64,000 nt of DNA, from positions 1 to 64,000 of the forward strand of contig NZ_FODD01000026.1 in the NCBI RefSeq assembly GCF_900110255.1. The letters are read 5' to 3'. Below, one piece after another: positions 1 through 9,325 of the stretch. Source of the DNA: Actinacidiphila rubida (GTDB taxonomy: Bacteria > Actinomycetota > Actinomycetes > Streptomycetales > Streptomycetaceae). The notes under the pieces were generated by a model, which had not been told where the DNA came from, did no database searches, and saw nothing but the letters and a program-made list of their open reading frames with translations. Position 1 is the stretch's first letter. Each line of letters starts with the position of its first letter. The translations under genes were made by a program, and so were the position numbers.

Positions 1-310
1 CGATCGAAGGAATAATCCGACCGCCCACAGCGTCCTCGCTGTGTCTCGCCTTCCCGCTACAGGAAGGACTTTTCAAAGGAACCACATCCACCACGGCGAA
101 CCGTGAGGGACGGGGTATCAACATATCTGGCGTTGACTTTTGGCACGCTGTTGAGTTCTCAAGGAACGGACGCTTCCTTCGGTTCCCTTTCGGGCCCCTC
201 CGGGCTTTCCCTTCGTTGTGTTCCGACTGTATCAGACGCTTTTCGGTGTCTGACCCCCAGTCAGCGGGGTCCGTCTTCCGGGCCGTTGGGCCCTTCCGAC
301 GAGTGAGACT
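1..310 (-). promoter_or_regulatory. rRNA operon leader/promoter region (16S lies left of window)
   Basis: There is no convincing protein gene in 1-523. On the minus strand the stretch around 115-175 reads as the conserved leader block seen upstream of Streptomyces 16S rRNA genes, including the inverted repeat TTGAG-tt-CTCAA near 152-163 and the following run that ends in GTTGATACCCC. Further left are A/T-richer spacer sequences. The inference is that an rrn operon is transcribed leftwards out of the window, with the 16S gene just beyond position 1. The identification rests on recalled similarity to Streptomyces rrn leaders. The rest of the stretch up to the marR-type gene, 311-523, holds nothing else I can name. 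Confidence 0.6.
226..253 (-). promoter_or_regulatory. candidate rrn promoter
   Basis: On the minus strand TCAGAC (248-253) and TACAGT (226-231) are 16 bases apart, which fits a loose -35/-10 pair just ahead of the rrn leader block. Streptomyces rrn operons usually carry several tandem promoters, so this would be only one of them. It is weak evidence and not tested. Confidence 0.3.
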
Positions 311-523
311 TTAGCGGACTTCCTCCCGCCCGGCCAAATCGGCCCGGTCGTTCGAATGACCACACGCATTCCGAAAAAACGCACGACGACAAGACGACGC
401 GACAGGTCGCGCGTTTTCTCGAGAGGTTCCTGCGGGATGGCTGTCCGGGGACCGACCGGAGTCGGCGCTCACGTCGGACAACCCGGAGAACATTACGCAC
501 CCGGGCGGGGGGTGTCAACCCCG

Positions 524-1084
524 TCAGTCGAGGTCTTCCAGCCGGCCGCCCGCGTCGGGCTGCGTGGACTCCACGCGGCGCAGCAGGCGGGTCAGGATCT
601 CGCCCAGGGAGCCACGCTCCTCCGCGGAGAGGTCCTGGAGGAGGTCGTCCTCGAAGACGGCGGCCATGCGCATGGTCTCGAGCCACTTCTCGCGACCCTC
701 GTCCGTGAGCTCGACGATGACGCGGACGCGGTTGTTCTCGTCCCGCTCCCGGGTGACCAGTCCCTCGCCGACCATGCGGTCGATGCGGTGGGTCATGGCG
801 GCGGGTGTGAGGCCGAGGCGCTTGGCCAGGTCGCCGGGGCCGAGCTGGTAGGGGCGGCCGACGACGACGAGCGCCTTGAGGACCTCCCACTCGGAGTTGC
901 TGATGCCCAGGTCGACCAGCTGGCGGCCGTACGCGACGTTCATCCGGCGGTTGAGCCGGCCCAGGGCGGTGACGACCTTCTCCACCTGGGGGTCGACCTC
1001 GGGGAATTCGCGCTGGTAGGCGGCGATCTGGGCGTCGAGGTCCAGCTCCTGGGGTGCGCCTGGTGAACCCTCGGCTGCGGTCAT
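524..1084 (-). CDS. MarR-family transcriptional regulator
   Basis: A 186-residue DNA-binding regulator with the winged-helix layout of the MarR family. The helix-turn-helix core (about residues 80-130) includes LAKRLGLTPAAMTHRIDRM followed by the wing with RERDENNRVRV and the typical LTDEGREKW stretch. MarR proteins bind DNA as dimers and usually repress themselves and a neighbouring transporter, releasing DNA on binding a small aromatic ligand. Here the neighbour is a divergently transcribed MFS exporter (1226-2527), with an inverted repeat in the gap between them. The ligand cannot be told from sequence. ATG start with normal family length. Confidence 0.9.
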   Translation of the reverse strand: MTAAEGSPGAPQELDLDAQIAAYQREFPEVDPQVEKVVTALGRLNRRMNVAYGRQLVDLGISNSEWEVLKALVVVGRPYQLGPGDLAKRLGLTPAAMTHRIDRMVGEGLVTRERDENNRVRVIVELTDEGREKWLETMRMAAVFEDDLLQDLSAEERGSLGEILTRLLRRVESTQPDAGGRLEDLD

Positions 1085-1114
1085 GGGAATGAGTATGCCA
1101 CGGACGACGTTGCT

Positions 1115-1142
1115 CTAAAGGCCTTCCGTATGTAGTCTTTAG
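1115..1142. promoter_or_regulatory. candidate MarR operator in divergent promoter
   Basis: The short gap between the marR-type gene and the MFS gene carries an inverted repeat CTAAAG-N16-CTTTAG in an A/T-rich stretch that must hold both promoters. Its position is what is expected for an autoregulatory MarR site. Binding is inferred only. Confidence 0.35.
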
Positions 1143-1225
1143 CATCGAACTTTATGTCTGAAGTCTTCGGACCGAAGCCCTTCGGCTCCGGCCCCGGGGA
1201 CTTCACGTGCCCGAGAGAGGTGAAC

Positions 1226-2527
1226 GTGACCACCGCGACGAGCGCCGCGCTGCGCCGGATCCAGCTGGGGAACGCCCTGAGCGCGTTCGGCAACGGGTTC
1301 ACCGTGCCGTTCACGTTCATCTACGTGTCGCAGGTGCGGGGCCTGGGCGCCGGCACCGCAGGTGTGGTGCTGGCCACCCTGGCCGTCGCCGCGCTGATCG
1401 TGCTGCCCTTCACCGGGCGCGCCATCGACCGCCGCGGACCCGTGCCGGTCGCCGTGGTCGGCACGCTGCTGGCCGCGACCGGCTCCCTGGGGCTCGGGCT
1501 GTCCGGCAGCGAGCCGCTGGTGATCGCCGCCGCCGCGTCGCTGGGCGCCGGTGTAGCGGTGGTGCAGCCCGCGCTGGCCACGATGATCGTCTGGTGCTCG
1601 ACGACCGCCACCCGGTCGCGGGCCTTCGCGACCTCGTTCTTCCTGAACAACCTGGGGCTCGGCGTGGGCGGCCTGCTCGGCGGCATGCTGGTGGACACCG
1701 CGCACCCGTCCTCGTTCCTGCGGCTGTTCGCGATCGAGGCGGCGATGTTCCTGGTGCTGGGCGCCGTGGTCGCCGGCACGCGGCTGCCGAAGGCGCCGCG
1801 GCTGGGCGAGGCCATCCCCGGCAAGGAGCGTTCGGCGTCCGGCAACGGCTGGCGGGTGCTGCTGGCCGACCGGTCGATGGTCACGCTGTGCGTGCTCGGC
1901 TTCGTGATGTTCTTCGCCTGCTACGGGCAGTTCGAGTCGGGCCTGTCGGCGTTCGCGGTCGAGGTCACGCGGATCTCCCCGGCCACCCTGGGCATCGCGC
2001 TGGCCGCGAACACCGCGGTGATCGTGCTGGCGCAGTTCGTGGTGCTGCGACTGGTCGAGCACCGGCGGCGCAGCCGGGTCATCGCCGGGGTCGGCCTGGT
2101 GTGGACCGTGGCCTGGGTCGTCGCCGGAGCGTCGGGTGTGGTGCACGGGCACCACGCGGCCGCCGTGGCCGCGATCATCTCGACGTACGCGCTGTTCGGT
2201 CTCGGCGAGGCGATGCTGGCACCGACGGTCTCGCCGCTGGTGGCCGATCTCGCGCCGGAGCGGATGGTCGGGCAGTACAACGCGGCGTTCGCGCTGGTCA
2301 AGCAGCTGGCGCTGGCGCTGGGTCCGGCGGTCGGCGGCGTGCTGGTCGGGGCGGGCGCCTACGACGCCTACCTGGTCATGCTGGTCGTCTGCTCGCTGGG
2401 GATCTCGGTGATCGCCCTGCGACTGGGCCGCGGGCTGACCGCGGCGCAGGACAGCCCGCTGCGTGCGACCCGGGTGGTGGCGCAGTCGGTGCCGAAGCCC
2501 CAGGTGGAGGAGACCCTGCCCGCCTGA
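1226..2527 (+). CDS. MFS transporter (drug/metabolite efflux type)
   Basis: About 433 residues of strongly hydrophobic protein with around 12 membrane segments, typical of the major facilitator superfamily. The loop between helices 2 and 3 carries GRAIDRRGP, a version of the family motif A. I chose the GTG at 1226 because GAGAGG lies just upstream; an in-frame ATG at 1154 would add 24 residues with no clear ribosome binding site. It probably acts as a proton-driven exporter in the plasma membrane. The divergent MarR regulator next to it suggests inducible efflux of a small toxic compound; the substrate is unknown. Confidence 0.85.
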   Translation: MTTATSAALRRIQLGNALSAFGNGFTVPFTFIYVSQVRGLGAGTAGVVLATLAVAALIVLPFTGRAIDRRGPVPVAVVGTLLAATGSLGLGLSGSEPLVIAAAASLGAGVAVVQPALATMIVWCSTTATRSRAFATSFFLNNLGLGVGGLLGGMLVDTAHPSSFLRLFAIEAAMFLVLGAVVAGTRLPKAPRLGEAIPGKERSASGNGWRVLLADRSMVTLCVLGFVMFFACYGQFESGLSAFAVEVTRISPATLGIALAANTAVIVLAQFVVLRLVEHRRRSRVIAGVGLVWTVAWVVAGASGVVHGHHAAAVAAIISTYALFGLGEAMLAPTVSPLVADLAPERMVGQYNAAFALVKQLALALGPAVGGVLVGAGAYDAYLVMLVVCSLGISVIALRLGRGLTAAQDSPLRATRVVAQSVPKPQVEETLPA

Positions 2528-2584
2528 CGGTCGTCCTGGGGGACGGTCCGGTGACCGGGTGGCCCCGCGGCTGAAGCCGCGGGG

Positions 2585-4321
2585 CTACGCGTGGTCCGCG
2601 CTGTCCTCGGGATACTCCGGCAGGGCGAACTCGCACCACACGGCCTTGCCGCCGCCGGGTGTGCGGCGCGAGCCCCAGCCGGAGGCGATGGTGGCGATGA
2701 TCGAGATGCCGCGGCCGGACTCGTCGCCCGGTTCCGCCCTGCGGCGCCGCGGCAGGTGCTCGTCGCCGTCGGTGACCTCGATGATCAGCCGCCGGTCGGT
2801 GCGCCGCAGGCGCAGGCGCATCGGGGGGTGTCCGTGCTTGAGCGAGTTGGCGACGAGTTCGCTGGCGGCGAGCACGCCGAGGTCGCGCAGTGCGACGGGG
2901 AAGCGCCACGAGGCGAGCACCCCGGAGGCGAAGGCGCGGGCGCGCGGTGCGGCCTCGATGCCGCCGAGCAGCTCGAGCGAGGCGTTGCGGAAGAGTTCGG
3001 CGTCGTCCCCGGTGTGGTCGGGGTACTGCAGGACCAGCACGGCCACGTCGTCGTCGTGCTCGGAGGTGACGCCGAGGGTGCGCAGCAGCCGGTCGCAGAT
3101 GACCTGCGGTGCGCCGGTGGCGCCGGCGAGGGCCTGGGTCAGCGCGGCGATGCCGTCGTCGATGTCCTGGTCACGGCGTTCGACCAGCCCGTCGGTGTAG
3201 AGGACGGCGGTGCAGCCGGGGCCGAGCGGGATGCTGCCGGAGGTGTGGATCCAGCCGCCGGTGCCGAGCGGCGGGCCGGTGGGCTCGTCGGCGCGGCGGA
3301 CGGTGCCGTCGGGGTCGCGGATGACGATGGGCAGGTGGCCGGCGCTGGCGTAGGACAGCCGGCCCTCGCTCGGGTCGTGGACGGCGTAGACGCAGGTCGC
3401 GATCTGGGTGGCGTCGATCTCCGAGGCGAGGCCGTCGAGCAGCTGGATGACCTCGTGCGGGGGCAGGTCGAGCCGGGCGTAGGCGCGGACGGCGGTGCGC
3501 AACTGGCCCATGACGGCGGCGGCGCGCACACCGCGTCCCATGACGTCCCCGATGACCAGCGCGGTGCGGCCGGCGCCGAGGGTGATCACGTCGTACCAGT
3601 CGCCGCCGACCGCGGCGTCCGTCCCGCCGGGCTGGTAGGTCGCGGCGACCCGCAGGTCGTCGGGCTGTTCGAGTTCCTGCGGGAGGAGGCTGCGCTGCAG
3701 GGTGACGGCGGTCTCGTGGAGGCGGCGCTCGCTCTCGCGCAGCCGGTCGGCGGACAGCACCTGGTCGGTGACGTCGGCGGCGAAGACCAGCACGCCCCGG
3801 CGGTCGGGGTCGGGGTCGTCGGCGTGGACGGGGGTGCAGGTGAAGGTGAAGTAGCCCTGACGGGTGACGGCGGTGCCGTCGCCGTGGGTCACCTTGCGGG
3901 CCTTGACCGTGCGCGGCTTGCCGCTGCGGCGGACCTGGTCCATCAGGGGGAGCAGGCCCAGCTCGTCGAGTTCGGGGAGCGCCTCGCGGGCGGGGGCGCC
4001 GGTGTCGCGGGGTCCGAAGACCTCCGCGTAGGCGTCGTTGACGAAGCTCACGCGGTGGGCGGGGCCGCGGGTGACGGCGATCAGCGCGGGCAGGCTGGCG
4101 AGGACTTCGGGGACCGACGGCGTGCCTGCGACCTGGGCGAACTCGTCGGTGGAGGGGCTGCCGGCGCCGGTGGCGGTGGTGCCGTCCGGGGTGCCGGTGC
4201 CGACGACGGCGCGGCCCTGGGCGGGGGTGCCCGCGGGGTCGGCGGTCTTGGCGCGGGCCGCGGGGACGGCGCTGCGTCGCTGTGTTCCGGGGAGCCGGGC
4301 GCTCCAACGCGTAAGGTTCAA
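2585..4321 (-). CDS. PAS-SpoIIE (PP2C) phosphatase with C-terminal HATPase kinase domain
   Basis: A 578-residue signalling protein. After a disordered N terminus there is a PAS-like sensor domain (about residues 65-200), then a SpoIIE/PP2C-type phosphatase domain (about 210-430, with GGDWYDVI, VIGDVMGRG and TDGLVERR metal-binding stretches), then an RsbW-like ATPase domain (about 440-560, with ASELVANSLKHG). Such proteins dephosphorylate anti-sigma-factor antagonists and may also phosphorylate them or bind a sigma factor, so the whole partner-switch lies in one chain. The start is a TTG with GAGGA upstream. No antagonist gene is adjacent, but bldG is in the same window; any link to BldG is speculation. 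Confidence 0.9.
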   Translation of the reverse strand: MNLTRWSARLPGTQRRSAVPAARAKTADPAGTPAQGRAVVGTGTPDGTTATGAGSPSTDEFAQVAGTPSVPEVLASLPALIAVTRGPAHRVSFVNDAYAEVFGPRDTGAPAREALPELDELGLLPLMDQVRRSGKPRTVKARKVTHGDGTAVTRQGYFTFTCTPVHADDPDPDRRGVLVFAADVTDQVLSADRLRESERRLHETAVTLQRSLLPQELEQPDDLRVAATYQPGGTDAAVGGDWYDVITLGAGRTALVIGDVMGRGVRAAAVMGQLRTAVRAYARLDLPPHEVIQLLDGLASEIDATQIATCVYAVHDPSEGRLSYASAGHLPIVIRDPDGTVRRADEPTGPPLGTGGWIHTSGSIPLGPGCTAVLYTDGLVERRDQDIDDGIAALTQALAGATGAPQVICDRLLRTLGVTSEHDDDVAVLVLQYPDHTGDDAELFRNASLELLGGIEAAPRARAFASGVLASWRFPVALRDLGVLAASELVANSLKHGHPPMRLRLRRTDRRLIIEVTDGDEHLPRRRRAEPGDESGRGISIIATIASGWGSRRTPGGGKAVWCEFALPEYPEDSADHA

Positions 4322-4518
4322 CCGTCCGATTCCTCGTATTTGTCACTGTTTGCCAGCGCTGTCGCACGCGTGGTCACCCGCCCAGTGTGACCGACCGTGG
4401 CCCTCGGGGGGAATCGCCGCAGGCCCTGCGGGGCGGCGGGGGGCTCTGGCGCGCCTGCGCCCGCCCCCCGATCCGGCGCCTGACGGTGGCCCGGACAGCG
4501 GCCTGCCGGTGCCCCTCG

Positions 4519-5886
4519 CTAGGGGTCGGACCGGGTGCCGTGGTCGCCGGCGGCCGCCTCGAACTCGGCGCGCGGATGCTCCAGGGAGCCGAGGGAGACG
4601 ATCTCCCGTTTGAACAGCCCGGACAGCACCCACTCGGCGAGCACCCGCGCCTTGCGGTTGAAGGTCGGCACCCGGCTGAGGTGGTAGGCGCGGTGGATGA
4701 GCCAGGCCCGGTAGCCCTTGAACCTGCGCCCGTAGAGCAGGGCGACGCCCTCGTGCAGACCGAGCGAGGCCACCGAGCCGACGTGCTGGTGCCGGTACTC
4801 GGCGAGCGGCTGCCCGCGCAGCTGGGCGACGAGGTTGTCGGCCAGCACCCTGGCCTGGCGCACCGCGTGCTGGGCGTTGGGCGCGCACTCCGCGCCGGGC
4901 TCCTCGGCCGTGAGGTCCGGCACGGCGGCGGCGTCGCCCGCCGCCCAGGCGTCCGCCACGCCGGCGACGCGCAGCGTCGCCTCGGCGGCCACCCGCCCGC
5001 GGGGGGACAGCGGCAGGTCCGAGGCGACGAGTACCGGCGCGGGCTTGACGCCCGCGGTCCACACCAGGGTCCTGGTCGGCAGCATCGACCCGTCGGACAG
5101 CGTCGCGATCCGGTGCTCGCAGGACTCCAGCCGGGTCTCCAGGTGGACGTCGATGTTGCGGCCGCGCAGCTCGCGCACCGCGTACCGGCCCAGCTCCTCG
5201 CCGACCTCCGGCAGGATCCGGTCGGTGGCCTCGACCAGCACCCACTTCATGTCCTCGGCACGGATGTTGTGGTAGTAGCGGACCGCGTATCTGGCCATGT
5301 TCTCCAGCTCGGCCAGCGCCTCCACGCCCGCGTAGCCGCCGCCGACGAAGACGAAGGTCAGCGCGGCCTCGCGGACCTCCGCGTCGCGGGTGGAGGAGGC
5401 GATGTCGAGCTGCTCCAGGACGTGGTTGCGCAGCCCGATGGCTTCCTCGACGGTCTTGAAGCCGATGCCGTGCTCGGCCAGTCCGGGCACCGGCAGGGTC
5501 CGGGAGACCGAGCCGGGCGCCAGCACGAGCTGGTCGTACGGGATCTCCAGCTCCTGGCCGCCCTCCTCCTGGCTGGCGAGCGTGGCGACGGTCGCGGTGC
5601 GCAGCGCGTGGTCGATGCCGCGCGCCTCCCCGACGACGATCCGGCACCGCGGCAGCACCCGCCGCAGCGGGACGACGACGTGCCGCGGGGAGATGGAGCC
5701 GGCCGCGGCCTCGGGCAGGAACGGCTGGTAGGTCATGTACGGCTGCGGTTCGACGACGACGATCTCCGCCTCGTCGCGCTTGAGCTTCCGCTGCAGGCGC
5801 AGGGCGGCGTACATCCCCACGTAGCCGCCGCCGACCACGAGAATGCGCGGCGTGCTTCCTTTGGCCAAAGCTACCGACTCCGTCAT
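4519..5886 (-). CDS. ndh: type II NADH dehydrogenase (NDH-2), FAD-dependent
   Basis: A 455-residue pyridine-nucleotide disulfide oxidoreductase-like flavoprotein. It has an N-terminal FAD-binding Rossmann motif (ILVVGGGYVGMYAAL), a second Rossmann fold for NADH (FVFVGGGYAGVEALAEL) and the late FAD motif near WAAGDAAAVPD. NDH-2 enzymes pass electrons from NADH to quinone at the membrane surface without pumping protons. The C terminus contains the amphipathic region expected for membrane attachment. The ATG at 5886 has GGAGCA just upstream and begins directly before the FAD motif; an upstream extension to 6021 lacks support. A TetR regulator is divergent to it. Confidence 0.88.
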   Translation of the reverse strand: MTESVALAKGSTPRILVVGGGYVGMYAALRLQRKLKRDEAEIVVVEPQPYMTYQPFLPEAAAGSISPRHVVVPLRRVLPRCRIVVGEARGIDHALRTATVATLASQEEGGQELEIPYDQLVLAPGSVSRTLPVPGLAEHGIGFKTVEEAIGLRNHVLEQLDIASSTRDAEVREAALTFVFVGGGYAGVEALAELENMARYAVRYYHNIRAEDMKWVLVEATDRILPEVGEELGRYAVRELRGRNIDVHLETRLESCEHRIATLSDGSMLPTRTLVWTAGVKPAPVLVASDLPLSPRGRVAAEATLRVAGVADAWAAGDAAAVPDLTAEEPGAECAPNAQHAVRQARVLADNLVAQLRGQPLAEYRHQHVGSVASLGLHEGVALLYGRRFKGYRAWLIHRAYHLSRVPTFNRKARVLAEWVLSGLFKREIVSLGSLEHPRAEFEAAAGDHGTRSDP

Positions 5887-6214
5887 TGCTCCATGAGGCA
5901 ATGGCCGGGCCGCGTTTGTCCACAGGGCGGACAGCACCGATTGGGGGATTTCCCGGCGTGTGCGGGCGCTGCCTATCCGTGGTGGCGGGCGCATCACAGG
6001 GCAAAGCGCGCACCACGGCACCCGCCCCCGCGTCCACCCCTCGGGGGGCGCGCGCGGCGGGGCGCACGTCGCCCGGTAGCCGGAACGCCCCCTTCTTTAT
6101 TGACGCAGGCTCAACTATGTTCGTATCTCGTAGTACTGCGCGTAACGCGCAGCGATCTTCGTAATGGGTGGGGAGTCTCCGGGGGGAGACTTACGGATTT
6201 CCGGGGGATGGGAT

Positions 6215-7012
6215 ATGCACATTCAGGACTCTCAGCGCACCACCACACTCGCGACCAGCCATGGAGCGGCCGGCCGGCCGGCTCCGCTGCGCGTCGACGC
6301 ACAGCGCAACCTCGAACACGTCCTGCGCGCGGCCCGCGAGGTGTTCGGGGAGCTCGGCTACGGGGCGCCCATGGAGGACGTCGCCCGGCGCGCCCGGGTC
6401 GGCGTCGGGACGGTCTACCGCCGTTTCCCGAGCAAGGACGTACTGGTCCGGCGGATCGCCGAGGAGGAGACGGCCCGGCTCACCGAGCAGGCCCGTACCG
6501 CTCTCGGCCAGGAGGACGAGGCGTGGTCCGCGCTCGCCCGCTTCCTGCGCACCTCCGCCGCCTCGGGCGCGGGGCGGCTGCTGCCGCCACAGGTCCTGCG
6601 CGTGCAGGGCAGCCCGGGCGCGACGGACGAGCCGGTCAGGGTGCCGCAGCAGCGCACCCGCCCCGGCGCGGACCACTCCCCGGCGGCCGCCGCCGGGCCG
6701 GGCCGCGACACGGAAGGCGTGCCGGCCCTGCTCGACGTGGTCGGCCAACTGGTCGACCGGGCACGGGAGTCGGGCGAACTGCGCGGTGACGTGTCGGTGG
6801 CCGACGTACTGCTGGTCATCGCCACGGCGGCGCCTCCGCTGCCGGACGCCGCGCAGCAGGCGGCGGCCTCCGACCGGCTGCTGGACATCCTGCTGGAAGG
6901 CCTGCGCTCCCGGCCCGGCGAGCGGCTCGCGGGCGGACCCGCGGACCGCGACCCGGCGGCGCGCCCGCCGGCCGACGGCAGCGGTCCGCGCCCGGGGGGC
7001 GCGCCGGCCTGA
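6215..7012 (+). CDS. TetR-family transcriptional regulator
   Basis: About 265 residues. The N-terminal TetR DNA-binding domain (roughly residues 30-80) shows the standard AAREVFGELGYGAPMEDVAR start and the recognition turn GVGTVYRRFPSKDVL. The rest is a helical ligand-binding/dimer domain of the kind with a SbtR/YerO-like C terminus, followed by a Pro/Gly/Arg-rich tail. The ATG at 6215 is preceded by a purine-rich GGGGGATGGG. It is divergent from the NADH dehydrogenase gene across a 330-bp gap, so it may control ndh or itself. Ligand unknown. Confidence 0.85.
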   Translation: MHIQDSQRTTTLATSHGAAGRPAPLRVDAQRNLEHVLRAAREVFGELGYGAPMEDVARRARVGVGTVYRRFPSKDVLVRRIAEEETARLTEQARTALGQEDEAWSALARFLRTSAASGAGRLLPPQVLRVQGSPGATDEPVRVPQQRTRPGADHSPAAAAGPGRDTEGVPALLDVVGQLVDRARESGELRGDVSVADVLLVIATAAPPLPDAAQQAAASDRLLDILLEGLRSRPGERLAGGPADRDPAARPPADGSGPRPGGAPA

Positions 7013-7251
7013 GCCGGCTCCGCCCGACGTCGCACCACGACAGCGCCGCGTGCTCCGGGCTTCGGCCCGCGGGTGCGCGGCGCCGCCGCGTCCGGGCCCC
7101 TGGGGAAGCACCCCTCCCGGGCGGTTACCGGAACGCGCGCACGGGCCCGCGACCGGGCGGTCGTGGAGGATCTGTGAACGCTGCCCCCACGGAAGGGTGG
7201 TTGTTATGCACAGCATGACGCCGCCCGGTTGCGGTGTGCCACGCTTCTGCC

Positions 7252-9204
7252 GTGGATGAGGCGAACGGGGAGTCCGGCGGGCCGGCGGCAGGCCCCGAGA
7301 CCGGTGAGGAACTGCCCTCGCGCAGGGTCCCGGGGCAGCGCGACCCCGTCGCACGACCGGAGCCGGCGGCGTCGCCCACCGTGCCCGCGCCCGCGGGCCC
7401 GCCCGCGGACGAGGCGGCCGGCGAGCGCGGGGGCGGGCACCCGGCGCCCGATCCCGACACCGCCGAGGGCCGGTCGGCCCTGTCCGACGGCGAGTTGGTG
7501 GACCTGGTCAGGGCCGGCCGCGACAGCGCCTACGAGGAGCTGTACCGCCGGCACGCAGAATCGGTCCGCCGCTACGCCCGGAGTTGCTGCCGGGACGCGC
7601 ACACCGCCGAGGATCTGACCGGCGAGGTGTTCGCCCGCACGCTGCAGGCCATCCGCGGCGGCAGCGGCCCCGAATCGGCCGTGCGCGCCTACCTGTTGAC
7701 GACGGTCCGCCGGGTCGCGGCGACGTGGGGCACCTCCGCGCGGCGCGAGCACCTCGTCGAGGACTTCGCGGTGTTCGCCGTCACCTCGGCGGGCAGTTCC
7801 GCCGCCGAGGACACCGCCGAGCTCGGCGCGGACGTGCGGGCCATGCACGAAGCCGAACAGAGCCTGGCCGTGCGGGCGTTCCGCACCCTGCCCGAGCGCT
7901 GGCAGACCGTGCTGTGGCACACCGCCGTCGAGGACGAGTCGCCCAGCACCGTCGCACCGCTGCTCGGCCTCACCCCCAACGCCACCGCGGTGCTCGCCCA
8001 CCGGGCCCGCGAAGGCCTGCGCCAGGCGTACCTCCAGGCGCACGTCTCCTCCAGCCTCACGGCCGAGGGCGAGTGCGCCCGGTTCGCGGACCGGCTCGGC
8101 GCGCACGCCCGCGGCGGCCTGCGCCTGCGGGCCGACCGGGAACTCAGCCGGCACCTGAAGGACTGCTCGCGGTGCACGGCCGCCTCCGTGGAGCTGGCCG
8201 ACCTCAACTCCACGCTCAAGGGCCTGCTTCCCGTCGCCTACATCGGCTGGTTCGCCGCGGTCTACGCGGCGAAGGCCGCGGGTGCGGTGGTGGCCGGCGG
8301 CGCCGTGGCGGCAGGCGCCGCGGGCGGAGCGGCGGCCGCCGCGTCCGGGTCCGGCGGCGGCGCGGGAGCGGCCGGCGGCGCCGCGGTGGGCGAAGGGCTC
8401 GGCGCGCCCGTCAAGGCGGGCATCGCCACGGCGGTGGTCGTCGCGGCGGCCGCCACCGCGCTGGCGTTCGCACTGACCGGCGGCGACGGCCACCGGGCGC
8501 CCGCGCCCAAGGCGCTGCCCGCCACGACGGCGCCGGTCGCCACGGTCGCCCCGCCGCCCCCGCCCGAGCCCGCTCCGTCGCGCACGCCGGCGCCTCCGCC
8601 CCCGCCGCCGACCACACCGGCCCCGGCGCCGGCCGCGACGGCCCCCGCGCCGCCACCGCCCAAGCCGTCACCGAGCCCGACGCCGGCCCCCAGACCGACC
8701 CCCACGCCCACCCCGTCGGCGACACCGTCGACCACTCCGCCGCCCCCGCCCCCGCCGCCCGTGGCGTATCCGGTCGACTCGCTGCCGGTCGGCCGGCCCG
8801 GCGACGGCGCGACCGGGCCGACCATCCGCAGGACCGGTGGCCGCGGCTGGTGGTGGGATCGTTCGCTGCTGCGCGTCGGCGGCACCGAGTACGCGCACGG
8901 CATCACCGTGCACGCGCCGTCGTCGGTGACCATCGACCTCAACCGGGCGTGCGTCGCCTACGACGCCAAGGCCGGAGTGGACGACCTGGCCCGGCTCTTC
9001 GGGGCGGCCGTCACGTTCCGCGTCTTCGGGGACGGCACGCCCCTGTGGTCCTCGGGCCCGGTGCACGCCGGGGACCCCGCGGTGCCGGTGCACGTCGGCC
9101 TCAAGGGCTTCTCGACGCTGCGGCTGGTCGTCGACCCCGTACGGCCCGGGCTGGACGCGGCCAACCTGGCGGACTGGGCCGACTCCGTCATCACCTGCAC
9201 CTGA
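7252..9204 (+). CDS. membrane-tethered ECF-like sigma factor with zinc-finger, Pro-rich linker and NPCBM domain
   Basis: About 650 residues with an unusual order. Sigma-70 region 2 (about residues 75-150, SAYEELYRRHAESVRRYAR and AEDLTGEVFARTL) and region 4 (about 195-265, LPERWQTVLWHTAVED) come first. Then comes a zinc-finger-like HLKDCSRC stretch (HxxxCxxC, as in ZAS anti-sigma factors), one or two membrane segments (about 335-360 and 395-415), a long Pro/Thr/Ala linker and a C-terminal NPCBM carbohydrate-binding-type domain (about 520-650, with WWWDRSLLRVGG and YAHGITVHA). So a sigma factor, its anti-sigma module and an outside sensor appear fused in one chain. Release by proteolysis would be needed for sigma activity; this is inference. 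The start could be GTG 7234 or 7252. Confidence 0.85.
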   Translation: MDEANGESGGPAAGPETGEELPSRRVPGQRDPVARPEPAASPTVPAPAGPPADEAAGERGGGHPAPDPDTAEGRSALSDGELVDLVRAGRDSAYEELYRRHAESVRRYARSCCRDAHTAEDLTGEVFARTLQAIRGGSGPESAVRAYLLTTVRRVAATWGTSARREHLVEDFAVFAVTSAGSSAAEDTAELGADVRAMHEAEQSLAVRAFRTLPERWQTVLWHTAVEDESPSTVAPLLGLTPNATAVLAHRAREGLRQAYLQAHVSSSLTAEGECARFADRLGAHARGGLRLRADRELSRHLKDCSRCTAASVELADLNSTLKGLLPVAYIGWFAAVYAAKAAGAVVAGGAVAAGAAGGAAAAASGSGGGAGAAGGAAVGEGLGAPVKAGIATAVVVAAAATALAFALTGGDGHRAPAPKALPATTAPVATVAPPPPPEPAPSRTPAPPPPPPTTPAPAPAATAPAPPPPKPSPSPTPAPRPTPTPTPSATPSTTPPPPPPPPVAYPVDSLPVGRPGDGATGPTIRRTGGRGWWWDRSLLRVGGTEYAHGITVHAPSSVTIDLNRACVAYDAKAGVDDLARLFGAAVTFRVFGDGTPLWSSGPVHAGDPAVPVHVGLKGFSTLRLVVDPVRPGLDAANLADWADSVITCT

Positions 9205-9283
9205 CAGCCCTCGCGCCCAGCCTCGGCCACTGCCCGCGGGCGACCCGTACGCACCGGACCGCCCGCGCGGCGTGTCCCGGGAG

Positions 9284-9303
9284 GTCCCAGGAGGTCCTGG
9301 GAC
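9284..9303 (+). terminator. hairpin downstream of sigma-factor gene
   Basis: The 20-base segment is a perfect palindrome, with GTCCCAGG and CCTGGGAC around AGGT, and a further copy of GTCCCAGG follows at 9304. It lies between convergent genes (the sigma factor on plus, the FrnE-like protein on minus), so it can serve both as a terminator. There is no U-run, as is common in Streptomyces. Confidence 0.5.
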
Positions 9304-9325
9304 GTCCCAGGAACGGACCGCCGCC

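Noticed and set aside
8570..8765. Tandem proline codons in the sigma-factor gene as a DNA repeat element
   Set aside because: The repeat is in frame and encodes the Pro-rich linker; no separate element is needed.
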